Source: Artemia franciscana
Lineage: Eukaryota > Arthropoda > Branchiopoda > Anostraca > Artemiidae
Assembly (NCBI RefSeq): GCF_032884065.1
Contig: NC_088873.1
Span: 8,815,702 to 8,879,701 of the forward strand
Direction of reading: 5' to 3'
Length of the DNA: 64,000 bases
Positions within the stretch are counted from its first letter, which is position 1; every line of letters begins with the position of its first letter. A model generated the notes under the pieces. The model worked only from the letters and a program-made list of their open reading frames with translations. It was not told where the DNA came from and did no database searches. The translations under genes were made by a program, and so were the position numbers. Shown here piece by piece: positions 10,746 to 22,649 of this stretch.

Positions 10746-13700
10746 CCTTTCCTACTTACAAGTCCCCTACATGTCTCACAATTGGTATCGGCTTATTTTT
10801 GGTTTCAGTGTGTACCCTAATACTGAAGTTGTCAACCCCTTGAAACTTTCACAACTAGTATATCTCACGAAGAAATTTTTTTAACCAAAAAATGGTTGAC
10901 ATATACTTTGATCAGCTCATCAAGAGCTATCGCTTGCATTCGAAAAAAAATTCTATCTGTCTTAGTTCAAAAGTTGATTTTTTGCCGTAGGCCAACTTTC
11001 TAACGTCACCACTTAGAAAGGAGCAAAGGATAAGCTCCAATTTCTTTAGCAATGACAGAACTTTTATAGTTTAAGAGGTACATCTGATAACATTTCTCCA
11101 CCTCAATCCCAAGTCCGAAAAAAACAAATGATAAACCCAGCGAAAATCACGGCAGCGCTTTCGGACCCATGGGAAAATGCCGCTTTTTTGCTTCTGTAAA
11201 TTTTTCTATTTATCACTCAAAGAAGATATATTGGCTGTGGGGCCGGGTAACTGCCGCATATATTTAACAGTTATAGATTTTAGTCCATCTTCAATTTGAA
11301 ATTGGTGCCTGCCTGCTTGCCTGCTAGAACAGAGCTTTCCACTTGAAAGCAGAAACATGGTTTGATGAAACGAAAGCTGGGCTGCACAACTTCATATACT
11401 CCTCTCTGAAATAGGCTTCATAACTCCGCACACCATAGGCTCTGGCTTGTGGACAAGCAAAACCATCCTTTTTGGCCCCAGACAAGAGTTCTGCGGAGCT
11501 TTCCAAAATGTAATGCCATGTTCATCAATCCGGCCTGAGGTCCACACTTTCCGTAAAAACCGCACAGGTTAGACCCTTACCAGTTTCCAGGAATAAGCCG
11601 ACATCGGCGGCATAGAAAAAAAAGAAACGGGACAAAACCAAAGTATTGCTCTCACAACACAATAAAGAGACAAATAATTCAGAGGCGACAACCCAACACA
11701 AGTGTTCAAACCAAAAATTTTCTTTAATAAAAACTAGAAATTATCCATAATTAGGACTGATAAAGAACTGTGTGGTGGGGAGATGAACGATTGGAGTTAT
11801 GCAACGGAGAATTGTGCGACAGGGAGTTCTGACAGGTGTGGGTACCGACCTATCCGTGCGTCCAGTTAAAGACCAAAAAAATTCCATAATGTATTTAGTG
11901 TATATAATGTGTCCATAATGTATATAGCACATATAATGCGCTTAACTCACAAAATATTAGAAACTTTAACATGACGGTTTTTTGCTCAGACTGATTTTCC
12001 GTAAACTAACTACAATCAGTCTAGCATTAATTTGCTTATTCCTTGGTTTGCTGCAACTGACTTTGGCGTGTTAAAAGTTAATTTCTCAAGAAAAAGTTCC
12101 AATTGAATTAGCTGCAAGCTGGATAAGATGTGTAAAAGGAGCAATAAATGGTTAATTTGCATATTAAACATTTGAAACGCTGGGTAAAACAGTTAAAGTC
12201 GTGCGTACCAAGAAAGACCTCGTTTAATAGTTCTATCTGTACTAAAAAATTTAGGAAACAATTTTAAACCTTGAAATAGGGTTTATATTAATGCAGAATC
12301 ATTTTTTTTAATGAGACAATTCGTTGTTTTGTTTGTTTTTTTTTTTTTGGGGGGGGGGATGAATATTACGAAACAGGCAAATTATACGCAGATGATATTC
12401 ATGAATATCTAGAGAAATGTCCAGGAATATTTGCATAAAATTCCCACTATTCGGGGCTAGAGGTTGCACCATGTCTCTTCCCCTGAATGCCAGTGTGCAG
12501 TCAATAATAGATGGGAATCACAATTTGCTAGGACAAAATTCAGAAGAAAAACATGATTCCCTACACAAGCTCATGATAAGAGAACTACTTTATTTACTGA
12601 TGAAATTTTGTTATTTCTTGGATTTACTCGTGCATTCAAAAACGCAACAACACTTTACTATGTTTAATAGTTTGGATCTTTTGCCAAACAAATAATTTAC
12701 CCTATAATAATTTACTGGAATAAATTTTTTCCAGTGATCTATACGGCAATCTAAGAGATTATAAACCTTTTTGATCACAGATGTGTCAACTGTGCCAACC
12801 GGTAGCCAATTTGTTACCATTACCTAAAATTCACAACTTAGATGTACAATACATTTATGAAAACTCGATTTATTTTTGGGACACAGTGCGCGGTAGCGAT
12901 GCTAGTGGCTGGAGACAGGAAACTGGCAGTCTGAATCTAAAAGATCGGACCAATTGGAAAAACAAAACAAAATTGCGTCCCCGCCTATGGTGTTGTAGTA
13001 CGATCTAGGAAGTGTCAAGTTCAGAGCTCTGTACCAAAAGCTTCTCATGGGCAAGATAGGAGTTTTCATAGCTGTATTGTATATCTAAGCTGTGCTAAAA
13101 TTTGGTCCCGGGCTGAGCAGTATATTACCGCTCTATTTCATAATTTCTTTGCTAAAAATCAACCACAAATAAACTTTCCATTGAAAGGTTTATCTTCAGA
13201 GAACCTTGAAATAATCAGGTAAATTACGATTCATCAAAAATGCGTAATTTTTTCAGTCAAATGTGATTTTTTCTTTTAAGTTCGAAATTGCAGAATTTAT
13301 GGAATGGGACCAAAAGTAAACAGGCAGGTTACTGTCGAACATCAAAAGGGGCATTCTAACTAGAGATCTTAATTCATGTTAGAAAGCAAATTAACTCAGT
13401 GAGAAAGAATTTTACTACTAGTAGTACCATACTAATAATTAAAAGAGGCAAAAACACTTGTTGCTCTGTCTTTATGATACACTTGCTGGGTAACAGCATA
13501 AATGTCTTAGCCTATTTTTAAGACCAAGATTTTTAATAAAAGAAACGTATTTAAAATACAAAATGAACAAAAATTAACGCGTCTTAGAAGTCGGAAATGG
13601 GAATTATAGCAATAACCAGCATTTTCAACATTTAGGTACACAGCCAATATTATCAGTTAGGGATATGGGACTGTAAACTGCAGAAAGAGAAAATAATTTT

Positions 13701-13853
13701 CAGCCCCGTGTTTTCCAGTTTTCTCGGAAGAAATTGATTATTTTTCACTCACATACTTTTATTATATATCAAAATTGAACAACGTATAATCTTTCTCCTT
13801 TTATTCACTGCATAGGTTGACGATGAAAATCGATTTGGAGACTAACGACTCAA
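10746..13853. other. no gene seen; contains part of a dispersed repeat
   Basis: The 11290-11670 part is relatively GC-rich and related to the 9871 repeat at one end. The short minus-strand reading at 11324-11506 does not resemble a known domain. The 3' exons of the STPR-like minus-strand gene (next exon expected in phase 1) should lie here or to the left, but I could not identify one with confidence. A G10 tract lies near 12349. Confidence 0.4.
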
Positions 13854-14168
13854 ATATCCGCTAATAAACCTTTATATCCGAAATTACCATTGGTCGTCTT
13901 TCATCCAATTGCCCCAACGAAACAAACTACACCTAGTGGATGGTTTCAGTGGTGGTGATACTAAGGGAAATATCCTTAACGATTATTCTTTTGCTAATAA
14001 ACGATTATTCTATTGCTAATATCCGCTAATAAACCTTTATATCCGTAATTACCATTGGGCGTCTTTCAGCCAACTGTTCATTGCCCCAACGGAACAAACT
14101 ACACCTAGTGGACGGTTTCACTGGTGGTGATACTAAGGGAAATATCCTTAACAATTATCCTTTTGCTT
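13854..14168 (+). repeat. tandem duplication, ~165-bp unit, two copies
   Basis: 'atccgctaataaacctttat' starts copies at 13856 and 14021. Both continue through 'acaaactacacctagtgga' and 'ctaagggaaatatccttaac' with scattered mismatches. Confidence 0.85.
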
Positions 14169-14685
14169 TGTACAGTTTCGGGTAGTTTTTCAGTTAGTTC
14201 TAAGCAAGTCTCTGAGAATTTGAGTCTTCAACAAAAGTACAAGTCTTCCTATTAAGTGTAGGAAAAAAAATATAACTGTCAGTACGACATGTATGCATTT
14301 TTACCGCTTTTTTGCTAGTCGAATTGAACCTTTGGGCGAGGGAAGGGGTTTGAAGTCCAGTAACACCCTTCACTCTGGATACGATTCGCTTGAAATATCA
14401 GGGCACGTAGACAGGGCTGCGCAAACCTCGAAAACTTAGATACGAACCCCTGAGGTGGGGTATTTTCCATTAAGAAGTATCGGAAGGTTTTTAGATTGGA
14501 GATCAGGAGCGATATTTTCCTCTAGGTTTGACTTCTACTTGTACACATATCTTAATCCCCTCCCTTCAAAAAGGGCGACCTTTATTACATCCTCTCCCTT
14601 CAAAAAATTCACTGACCTTTATTGGGGAATTAAACCCTTAATCTACTTTTGTGTAAAAGTAGGGAAAATTAAAACAAGCACTTAC

Positions 14686-15061
14686 GCTGCAGTTCAGGTG
14701 CAGATGTAGGCACAGACAAAGATGCAGGTGCTGGTATAAGCAAGTATAACACAGGTGCAGATAAAAGCGCAGGCACATGATTAGATACGATACTATTGAT
14801 GACTGGACGAGGCTCCTCCCTAACTTGTAGATTATCCATAATGGTCTTAATTCTCTGTTTGACCTTTGATTGTTCCGTTGGTAAGGAGATTTGCTCAACC
14901 GAGGGCTTAACATCTGCAACATCCTCTTGTTCAGCTTTGATGAAAATTTGACAAAAGTTGGTAGCATTTTCTGCAGTTGGGTGAATAACTATATTACCTT
15001 CATTTGGATAAACAGGCTCTTCTTTAACTTCAGCTTTTGGTTGCAAAAGAGGTGTAGCTGC
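14686..15061 (-). CDS. acidic, Pro-rich exon with VKEEP/VREEP motifs
   Basis: The acceptor is 'ttatttttcag' before 15061 and the donor is CAGC|GTAAGT at 14686/14685. The 125 codons run without a stop from AATPLLQPKAEVKEEP to SVPTSAPELQ. The composition is acidic in the first two thirds, then Ala/Pro/Leu/Ser-rich, like a transcriptional regulatory region. Its place in the same gene as the STPR exons rests on strand, order and matching phase 0, not on homology. Confidence 0.6.
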
Positions 15062-18000
15062 CTGAAAAATAAAAGGGGTCAAAATTAATAAATTTCTCAC
15101 TTTAATACTGATGTTATATAATCGAAATTACGACTAAGTCCAGAAATAGGCAATCATTTATAAAGTGAACTTTTTAACAGCGGTTGTTCAGCTTTGAGAT
15201 TAGAGTTCTTACTGGTCACACCTTCGTCGCAATCTTTTCGCACAGGTCTTGTAAAACTGACATTTTTTTTCTAATATAACCGTACACCAAAATGACTCCA
15301 TTCCCAAACCTGAAACCCGTCTTTTTGACATACACTATTGTATTTTCAATTTTTTTTTAGTTCCTTGTAGTTTTTATTTTTTGGTTTTCTTTTCTTTTTT
15401 TTTTAATTATTGTTCAATTCAGAATGGATGAGCATTAAGACGAAAAGGTTTAGCCCTTAATTTAACTCAATTGTCGTTTAGAGTCTTAATTCTCATTTTC
15501 TTAAAACTTTCAATCAGCGCAGTTAAAGAATTTTTTTGGATTGATTTTTACAGTTCCTATGGATTTCCAAAGTCTTTCCAAATCAAGGAAGGTAATAGCT
15601 TTTTCTGAAAAAGGAAGGTATACGTTTTCTTTAAAGCTACAGAAGCAGAATGAATATTATCATTATTGTAACCATGCAATTTGCATATATAGGTGGACTC
15701 TATTCTGCATCATATATGTAAGAATTCTAGAAGCCAATATGATGAAGTCCGCTTTTTTGTCTTTCTTTTTTAGGTTTCAGTATCAAAACACTTGATTGAT
15801 CAATAACCGAACATGATCACAAATGCATTCTCAAGAATAACATTTTTCAACCCGGGATTCCTGATTATTTAGGGAAAAAAACTGTTTTGGGCCCCGTTGA
15901 AGAGGTACGTAAATTATAGGGTATGTAAATTTTAGAGATACGTAAATTTAGGAAAGAGGTGGCAGTAAACCAAAAAAGATTAAAAGTTGAAATCTTTTCT
16001 ATTAAGATTAAAAGTTTGAAATCGTCTCTATGTACTATCTAACACACTGCAATCAAATGTCCATATAAATACATACACATTTACCTACATATATAAAAAT
16101 GAAAACTTGGAAAAATGAATAAGCATGTATCAATTGATAACCAATGAGAAAATTCATTTACATGAAAAAGTAAATCAATAGCCTTGAATCATTAGCTACT
16201 ATAAATGTTTATGAGGTACCTCACAGTTGACTTTATTTTTAACCTTTTTGGAGGGGGAGTCAAGTCACTGAGAATCATGGAAAACGACATTGATAAAAAG
16301 ACGGTCGGCAGTGTGAATTAAATTCTACCAATAACAAATTATATAAAAAAAATAATTTCAACATTTAACAAGTAGCTGTTCAAGAATAAACAAATGTAAG
16401 TACAAAAGTAAGAAAAAATAACTGAAAGTCACAAAAATCCTTTGACTATCAAAATCAGTTCCTGAATGATATTATTTGCCAACTGTAAATTGAAAGTAAC
16501 CAATTTGACAAGTCATGTCTAAAAAATCCTGAAATTATCGAAACCAGTAACGAGCCTTTTTTTCCTCCGCTTTTTGTTTCATGGAATTTGTCACATTAAC
16601 TTCTAGATAGCTCATATAAAGGCGATAGGACAGAATAAGTTAGAGAAAAAAGAAGAAGAAAAATCATAGCAAATCAAAACGTCGTAATTTCAGCGAAAAA
16701 AAAAATGGTATGTAAAATAGTTTTTAACAAAAAATTGTTCGTAATAAACTATCTTTAATTTATTTATTTTATTCGGGAAAGTAACTGCAAAATGTTGAAT
16801 AAATACTGGAACCTAAATATTGTAACATTTTAATCAACAGTATCTACTGGCAAATCCAGCTCTTCTTTTTCTGATTCAGGTTACTGTGACTGAGCCTAAA
16901 TTCTGGTTTCTGGAACTAATCTCCGGTCACCTTTATCTCAAGAAGCTTGAGGTTGTAGGGAACACAGACAACTACCCATCTAGCCAGCTTCAAGTCAATC
17001 GTGTTTATCAGATGAATGTTGGGGGAGCTGAAACTCTTCTTAGTGGAAACTGAGATACTTGGAAGCGTTAGAACTATAATGGCTACTTCATCAAGTTCCA
17101 CACTAGTTCACAATCCGACCAATCTGTAATTTCTGTCCTCTTTCGAATGATTTTCCATAGACGTAGCTTTGTAAAGAAGCGTTGCTTAAACCACCAGGAA
17201 TTTAGAGGAAAAACGAGCGTTTTGGATCTCAGACTTTTTGGCTCAAAAGCCAAATGGACCTCGGACTCGGACGTTAGATATATAGATATATCTATCTCTA
17301 CATATATCTATATTAGACATATCTATATTAGATATATCTACATATCTAAAAGCAGCTATTTATTTTCTGTTCCCAGTTCAATCAAACAGACTACCCCCCC
17401 TCCCCCCCCAAAAAAAAATTTATTTAGATGTTCCATGTTCCAAAAACCTTTGTGTTTCAGATTCCCCATAATTTTAAATTATAAAAATATTACCCCCGAA
17501 CTAAATTTTGGGGTAGGTACATGAATGATAATTTTATAATTTGGAATGATGAAAAATCTGAAATATAGAATTTTTTTGAAATATCTAAATAGTTCACAAT
17601 TCTGTCCAGTTGGATGGGAGCTGACTTCCCCAAGCTCTTTGGATTCACTTGGACTAGAGTGATCACTAAGAGGTCGTCCCCGGTTGCTATCAACACGAGT
17701 TGAAGGAAAATTGCTAAATTCTTGCTGAAATGTAGAAAAATATTAAACCAACAGGAATTTAAAGAGGATAAACGAGCGTTTTGGATCTCGGACGTCCAAT
17801 TGGCTCAAAAGTTGCAGAGATTTCTTCCTGAGCAAAGAGGACTACATAATGTGTTGGAATTGAGGAACAAACTGTTATTTGTTGTTGATCAGTTTGAAAC
17901 TTCAGCCGTAAGTCCATGGGCAAAATGGAAACTTATAAAATCTAGATTGGAGTCATATAAAATTCTTTCGATAGGCTTGAAAGTTATGTCTATTAGTCCT

Positions 18001-21000
18001 TTGGGCAAAAGGACTTCAATATACGAAAAGAAAAATTAAGAAAGTTGACTCACTTGAAAATAGGAACTAAAGGTCCAAAACATTTATTTTGAACGGCTTG
18101 ACACTTACGACGGTCCTTGGGCTAAATAGACCGAAAGAAACTTTTTTTCGGTCATCTTGAAACTTATGTTCTCAAGTCCTTGGGCCACGGGGATCCCAAT
18201 ACACCAGAAAAGTATTGAAGGAAATTTACGTACCGCGAAAAACGGGGCCCAAAACAGTTTTTTTTTTCAAGTGGTTGGAGACTTATACCGGTCAATGCCC
18301 GGACCAAGTGTACACACATTCACCAAAAATAAATTCTGATCAGTTTTACGCTTTTGTTAGTAAGTCCTAGGGTAAAAGAAAGCCCAAGTATAAAAAAAAA
18401 AACATTAGATTTACCTTAAAACGAAACCAAAGGGGATGATTTTTTTCCCACAAACAGCTTGAAACATGAGATAAAAGCATGCTGATGTAGAAAAAAAAAA
18501 ATTTGGGATCACAGACCCTTTTGCATGGGCCCAAAAACTTTTTAAAGGTTTCGAAATACCGTCCATAAGAAATTAGGCAGGGGACCTCGATCTGAGAAAA
18601 GTGAGACTAAACAAATAAATTTTTGCTTAGAAAGAAGTCACAATTATTGCCAAAAAACTTTTTTCCCCAAACAGTTTGCATACTTAATCCTTCGGTCCCT
18701 GGGTCAAAGGGACAGTAGTTCCGAAAATAAGTTTTGAGTTCGGGGCAACGGCAATACACTACAATATGTTATTTAACTTCATAGTTCTGGGGCTAGAAGA
18801 AGGAGGACAAATATAACTTTTTTCTACATGTAAGAAATGTCCATGAGCATCGGAATTGCGATTTTATTTGGGGCACCAGCTAAAAATTAACAAAAGTTTA
18901 GAGCCTTACCTGCAGTAATGTCAAGTGCTGTCAGAGTTCCCTTTAATCTGAGTTATCAGTGGAACTAAAAAAATTTTAGGAGCTAAGAAAGATAACATAA
19001 CTGTGAGCTGAATCCTGTTCTCCGGCTTGTATTTACTTGACAGAACCGGGACTGGTCCATTTAAATATAAGAAAACACTGATATAACTCATACCAAAAGT
19101 GCATATTTACAGATCCTGGGGACAAAACACAAAATCGCAAAGAAAAGAAGAACGAGGACAATAAACAACCAGTGAAAAAATTGAAAATTATGCAAATATT
19201 TCGGTCAAGATTTCTGCTTGACCGTCCACAGTGTAGAATAAACTGATAAAAATATAAAAAAACAAACCAAACCTTAAAGCAAAACGCAAAGTTAGAATAT
19301 GATGACCCTTTCTCAGTAACGGTGAAAGGTTTATTGTCCTCGTTCTTCTTTCTTTGCGATTTTGTGTTTTATCATGATTAGCCAGTGTGGTCTCAGAAAT
19401 TATTTAGACCCTGGGGAGCTATTTTAAGCTTTTTCAATTGTTGCTATTTAATCCACCAGGTAGTATTTTGATGACGACACGACCAGCTTGTTATTCAGCT
19501 TATTTATTACTACCTAAAGCTGCCTCCTTTACGTGTCTTTTAGCTAATGAATAGAACATCTTCATCAACTGATTTGTCGCCTTTCTCCACTCCTTTGGGT
19601 TTTCAACCCTCACTTTTTTTCAAATAATTCACAATTACTCAGTTAATGCAGTGCTCTTTGCCCCTCACAAACGTACTTGAAGATTATGGCGTCAATATCT
19701 ACTGATCCTAACATATAATTGTTGAACGAAAATTATTAATACTTACTTCAACTACAGGCCACCTTGTACTTCTATGCCACATAACATCATATTTTCATAT
19801 TTTACTTACTTCAACTACATCATATTTTACTTATTTCAACTACAGGCCACCTTGCACTTCTATGCTACATAACATCATATTTTCATATTTTACTTACTTT
19901 AACTACATCATATTTTACTTACTTCAACTACAGGCCACCTTGCACTTCTATGCCACATAGCATCATATTTTCGAATTTGTGATTTCTGCTCTTCCCTCAT
20001 ATTTTGGCGATATTTTTTCATATAGTCTGCTTGCCTCCTTTTTCTTTCAGCGTTTTCTTCGGCTGTTAGCCTCCTTTTATTGCCCTAAAATAAACAGAAT
20101 TAAAATGAATTATAAATTCAAACATACATAAAAAAAAAACACTGAGGGCTTAGGCTATAAGCCCTCCGAAGGCCAATTTGCGCTTTCCTGAAAAAAAAAA
20201 CAACTTGTTTTCCCGGTTTCTATTTAATAGTAGTAGCATTGAAAAATCAAAAATCGATGAGACTTCCAAAAATGAATGTTATTGTATTTTAACCAATCAG
20301 TCAATAACCAAAAATTTTAACCAAATTGTATTTAACCAATTTAACCAATAATTTCATTAACTCTCTTGAATTTTATCCAAACTAATTTTTATCCATACTC
20401 TTCAATTTTATCACAATCCATTAAATGTATAGAAATAGAAAACCAAATTATTAAATCATTTATTGACTAGTCCATTCAAAATACTGCATCAACAAACTAA
20501 AAATATTAAACAAATTTTAAATTTTAATTAATTTTAAATTTCAACAAATTAAAATTTAAAATGACTAATGTTCCCGCTGAAAGTTTTTTTTTGTATCAAT
20601 TTTATACATTTACAGATAAAATGGAATCAGAAGGAAAAGTTTTGACAAAGAAGCTTCATTGAAAACTTAATTAGAAGTCACAAATGTAAATTTCTAAGAA
20701 ATATTTTTTTCTTTCTTGTAATCTAGACTATTATTATCATTAACTTTTTTGCTTTTTTGACGTGCGGGAAAAAATTCGCTGTGCAAAATACAAATCGTTT
20801 TCAGTAAAAAGGCGAAAGATTTGCTCGATAACTCGCCCATCAACGAAATCGTCTATTTGACGCCTTATGCACCAGCAATGGTTCTGAAAGATCTTTTTCC
20901 TTTTTTCAGTAAAAAGAAATGACACTCAAGCCTTTAATCTTAGAGAGGGGTGGGGCGAGTATCCATAATTTTATCTGTAAGGCTTATCTGTAAGACTGTT

Positions 21001-22470
21001 AAAAATATAAAACGTTCTCAGCAAAAAGCAGTGAAAAACGAGGAGGAGGCCAATAGCGTACTATAACCTGTTGTACTTTCTGTTTGTTATAAATTTGAAA
21101 AACTTTATTTCCGTTCTGTTTAAGTTATAACAGATGCTCTTTACTTTTCTTTGAAGAACTTTTCTAAATGTTTGTAAAAATTAATTAATGAAATAAAAGA
21201 GGGCCGATTTCTGCAGGGTTTCTGCAGGGACTCCAATCATACTTCTCAGGGCATTTTTAAGAAAATCAAAGTTCAGCTCCAATTTAATGCTCCAGTTGGT
21301 AGAAGAAATAGTTTTCAAACACTTTGACTGAAGGATCATTGAACATTGAACAAAAAAAAAAACGAAAATTTAGCAGAATGAGGTAAGATCAGAGAAGCAA
21401 TGTCATAGTGACAAAAAAATGCCTATTAACATACATACAGCATGCATTGAGATATATTTGCTACTTTTGAAATTTCTTGAGTTTTTCCAATCAGAAACTC
21501 TGGCTGCAGTGAACTACTATTTTTAAAAAATTTTTTTAAAATAATCTTAAAAATTATTTTTTTTAACTACTATGAAAGAGACCAGTTTTATTGTCCTTAT
21601 CCAGCTACAAGAAAGTGAAGAAAAATTTGCATATTCAACTTAAGATAATTGCAAGAAGTGTCTTTGGCCCCCTTTCATACATGTTTTTGGCCACCACCCT
21701 GAACAGATTTGGCTAGTCAATAATAAGAATGGCCACATAAAGTGTGGCAAAATTACAAAAAAATTGTCATAACTTTACTAAAATATTGATTTTCATTAGA
21801 AAAAATTACCAACTGATCATCAAAATCTGTTGCAACCCTACCTCCAAATTTATTAGCCGCTGATGCCTCTCAAGGAGAAAGAACATAAAAAAACATGACA
21901 GAAAAAGTCTGCGAAGTTCAGTATGCATAGGTACAGACTGAACCAAGGTTCAGTATCAAACAAGCATAGGCACACACAAAGTGCGTCTTTAGGACTTGCT
22001 TTTGGAAAATGCTTAGAGGTACCATAGGACCAGAAGCTTATTCCAACAAGGTCCATTACTATCTAAGTCCTTTTTTCTGAGCATCCATGTTCAAGCTGGT
22101 TACTGAGTTTGCTACCCAAAAAAGTTTACCTTGCGAGCATTTCAGTTGACAAATAGCCGGTTTTCTCCCCTCTTTCAACTCACTTAGACCTTTAACCTGC
22201 ACATATGGTCCTCTTTTCCATTCGGCCTTTGACCCTGAAGTGGGTCTTTGTTTATTTGAATCCAGATTAGGACATCAGTAAGCCTCACTCATTAATAAAC
22301 TTTAAAGGAAGATGATGAATAATTACTTCAACTGCACGGCGCATATAATTACTTCTACGTCGTCTGGCATCATATTCTCGAATTTGAGCTCTCCGTTCTT
22401 CACTCATGTTTTCTCGATATTTCCTCATATATTCTGCACGTCTGCGCTTTCTTTCTGCACTTTGTGACAT
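14686..22470 (-). CDS. STPR-like repeat protein with acidic VKEEP region (partial gene)
   Basis: Three minus-strand exons (22327-22470, 19923-20084, 14686-15061) join in phase 0 and give 227 codons before the gene leaves in phase 1 through a strong GTAAGT donor. The first two exons each encode a very basic helical block of the pattern AERKRR.A.YM.KYR.NM..E, then QIR.YDA. The two blocks are identical at about 22 of 32 aligned positions. This resembles the STPR (score-and-three peptide repeat) blocks of silk-moth FMBP-1 and related arthropod DNA-binding proteins. The third exon is acidic and Pro-rich with AEVKEEP, DVKPS and QVREEP, which look like sumoylation consensus sites. I infer a nuclear DNA-binding or chromatin protein. 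The 3' exons were not found and no symbol can be given. Confidence 0.6.
15062..16879. other. intron sequence of the STPR-like gene, no other gene seen
   Basis: AT-rich, with poly-T runs near 15350-15400. I see no second exon and no named repeat. Confidence 0.4.
16880..17053 (+). CDS. exon-like ORF of unknown identity
   Basis: It follows a good pyrimidine tract plus acceptor (tctttttctgattcag, ending at 16879). 57 codons run to a TGA, reading VTVTEPKFWFLELISGHLYL and so on. The composition is protein-like and contrasts with the surrounding AT-rich DNA, but it matches no family I recognise and no partner exon was found. It lies opposite to an intron of the STPR-like gene. It could be a terminal exon, a repeat relic or chance. 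Confidence 0.25.
   Translation, partial: VTVTEPKFWFLELISGHLYLKKLEVVGNTDNYPSSQLQVNRVYQMNVGGAETLLSGN
17187..17812 (+). repeat. direct repeats flanking an inserted inverted copy
   Basis: The segment at 17187-17270 (around 'acgagcgttttggatctc') recurs at 17742-17812 with small changes. Between them lies the reverse-complement copy (17350-17730) of the post-bZIP segment 4003-4405. The flanking repeats are about 80 bp, far longer than any target-site duplication. The arrangement looks like an insertion into, or between, units of a tandem repeat. Confidence 0.6.
17350..17730 (-). repeat. copy 2 of the inverted duplicate, with open Ser/Pro-rich frame
   Basis: Read on the minus strand from an acceptor-like 'tttctacatttcag', the frame FSNFPSTRVDSNRGRPLSDH continues through SSPSESKELG and SHPTGQNCELFRYFK to a stop after about 80 codons. 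The + copy at 4003 shares the same start but is interrupted. The hydrophilic first 50 residues could be genuine coding sequence; the rest is AT-rich. No domain recognised. Confidence 0.5.
17900..18760 (+). repeat. degenerate tandem repeat, irregular ~60-120-bp spacing
   Basis: A loose unit recurs at least eight times: 'cttgaaacttatg', then 'agtccttgggc', then 'aaaaggac' and 'ccaatacacc', usually followed by an A- or T-run. Copies begin near 17908, 17974, 18095, 18155, 18267, 18338, 18457 and 18672. The units are strongly diverged, so the array is old. Non-coding. Confidence 0.6.
18761..19126. other. no gene seen
   Basis: Sequence between the degenerate tandem array and the foldback at 19127. 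No coding exon or known repeat recognised. Confidence 0.4.
19127..19375. mobile_element. Penelope-like terminal fragments in foldback, with hammerhead scar
   Basis: 'aaaacacaaaatcgcaaaga' near 19127 is mirrored by 'tctttgcgattttgtgtttt' near 19350, as ~45-bp arms sharing 'cgaggacaataaac'/'gtttattgtcctcg'. On the minus strand around 19188-19222, an 8-bp stem (CGGTCAAG/CTTGACCG) is followed by AAATATT, the stem II-GAAA-stem III order of Penelope-type hammerheads; the first box is degenerate. The downstream 'cagtgtggtct...ttattta' resembles the leader after the motifs at 34883 and 56278. A fossil. Confidence 0.4.
19742..19922 (-). repeat. two extra tandem copies of an exon 3' end with its splice donor
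   Basis: About 60 bp of STPR-like exon 2 (minus strand 'tatgtggcatagaagt' to 'ctgtagttgaagtaagt') recurs at about 19745-19795 and 19836-19890 with one or two base changes each. It is linked by ~35 bp of 'catattttacttacttcaac' sequence. Each copy keeps the GAA|GTAAGT or GTAAAT-like donor but lacks an acceptor and the first part of the exon. Confidence 0.75.
19923..20084 (-). CDS. STPR-like exon 2 (basic repeat block B)
   Basis: The acceptor is 'tttattttag' before 20084 and the donor is GAA|GTAAGT at 19923/19922. The 54 codons read GNKRRLTAEENAERKRRQAD and so on to SARWPVVE. It repeats exon 1 in sequence, phase and ending (VE at the donor), so it probably arose by exon duplication. Its 3' third and donor recur twice more downstream (19742-19922). 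Confidence 0.65.
20090..22326. other. intron between the two STPR-like exons, no gene seen
   Basis: AT-rich. Short direct repeats of 'ttaaccaa' and 'aaattttaa' type lie near 20280-20560. No exon or named element recognised. Confidence 0.45.
22327..22470 (-). CDS. STPR-like exon 1 (start codon, basic repeat block A)
   Basis: 48 codons starting MSQSAERKRRRAEYMRKYRE and ending RRAVE, with donor GAA|GTAATT at 22327/22326. More than a third of residues are Arg or Lys, with regular Glu and Tyr, so it is predicted to be a single long helix. It pairs with the homologous exon at 19923-20084. Confidence 0.65.
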
Positions 22471-22514
22471 TTCTCAAGGAGTTTCAATTGCTCTTTACAC
22501 TAGTTGTATTGTTC
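22471..22514 (-). other. 5' UTR part of the first STPR-like coding exon
   Basis: An acceptor 'tttctaatgtttcag' precedes position 22514, and 44 nt separate it from the ATG at 22470-22468. In the ATG frame this leader has TAA and TGA stops, which supports that ATG as the start codon. A further 5' untranslated exon must lie upstream; the CpG-rich patch at 28180-28290 is one candidate. Confidence 0.45.
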
Positions 22515-22649
22515 CTGAAACATTAGAAATGGATTAATTATTATTTTTGAACCCCTTCTACTTAAAGACAATAACATTTTCACATGTTTTACGGTGCTAT
22601 AGCAAGATGCCATATTATATGTGAATCTAAATTTATAATGAATAAAAAA

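Noticed and set aside
14891-15088. Plus-strand ORF of 65 codons
   Set aside because: Antisense shadow of the VKEEP exon, which has better splice sites and composition.
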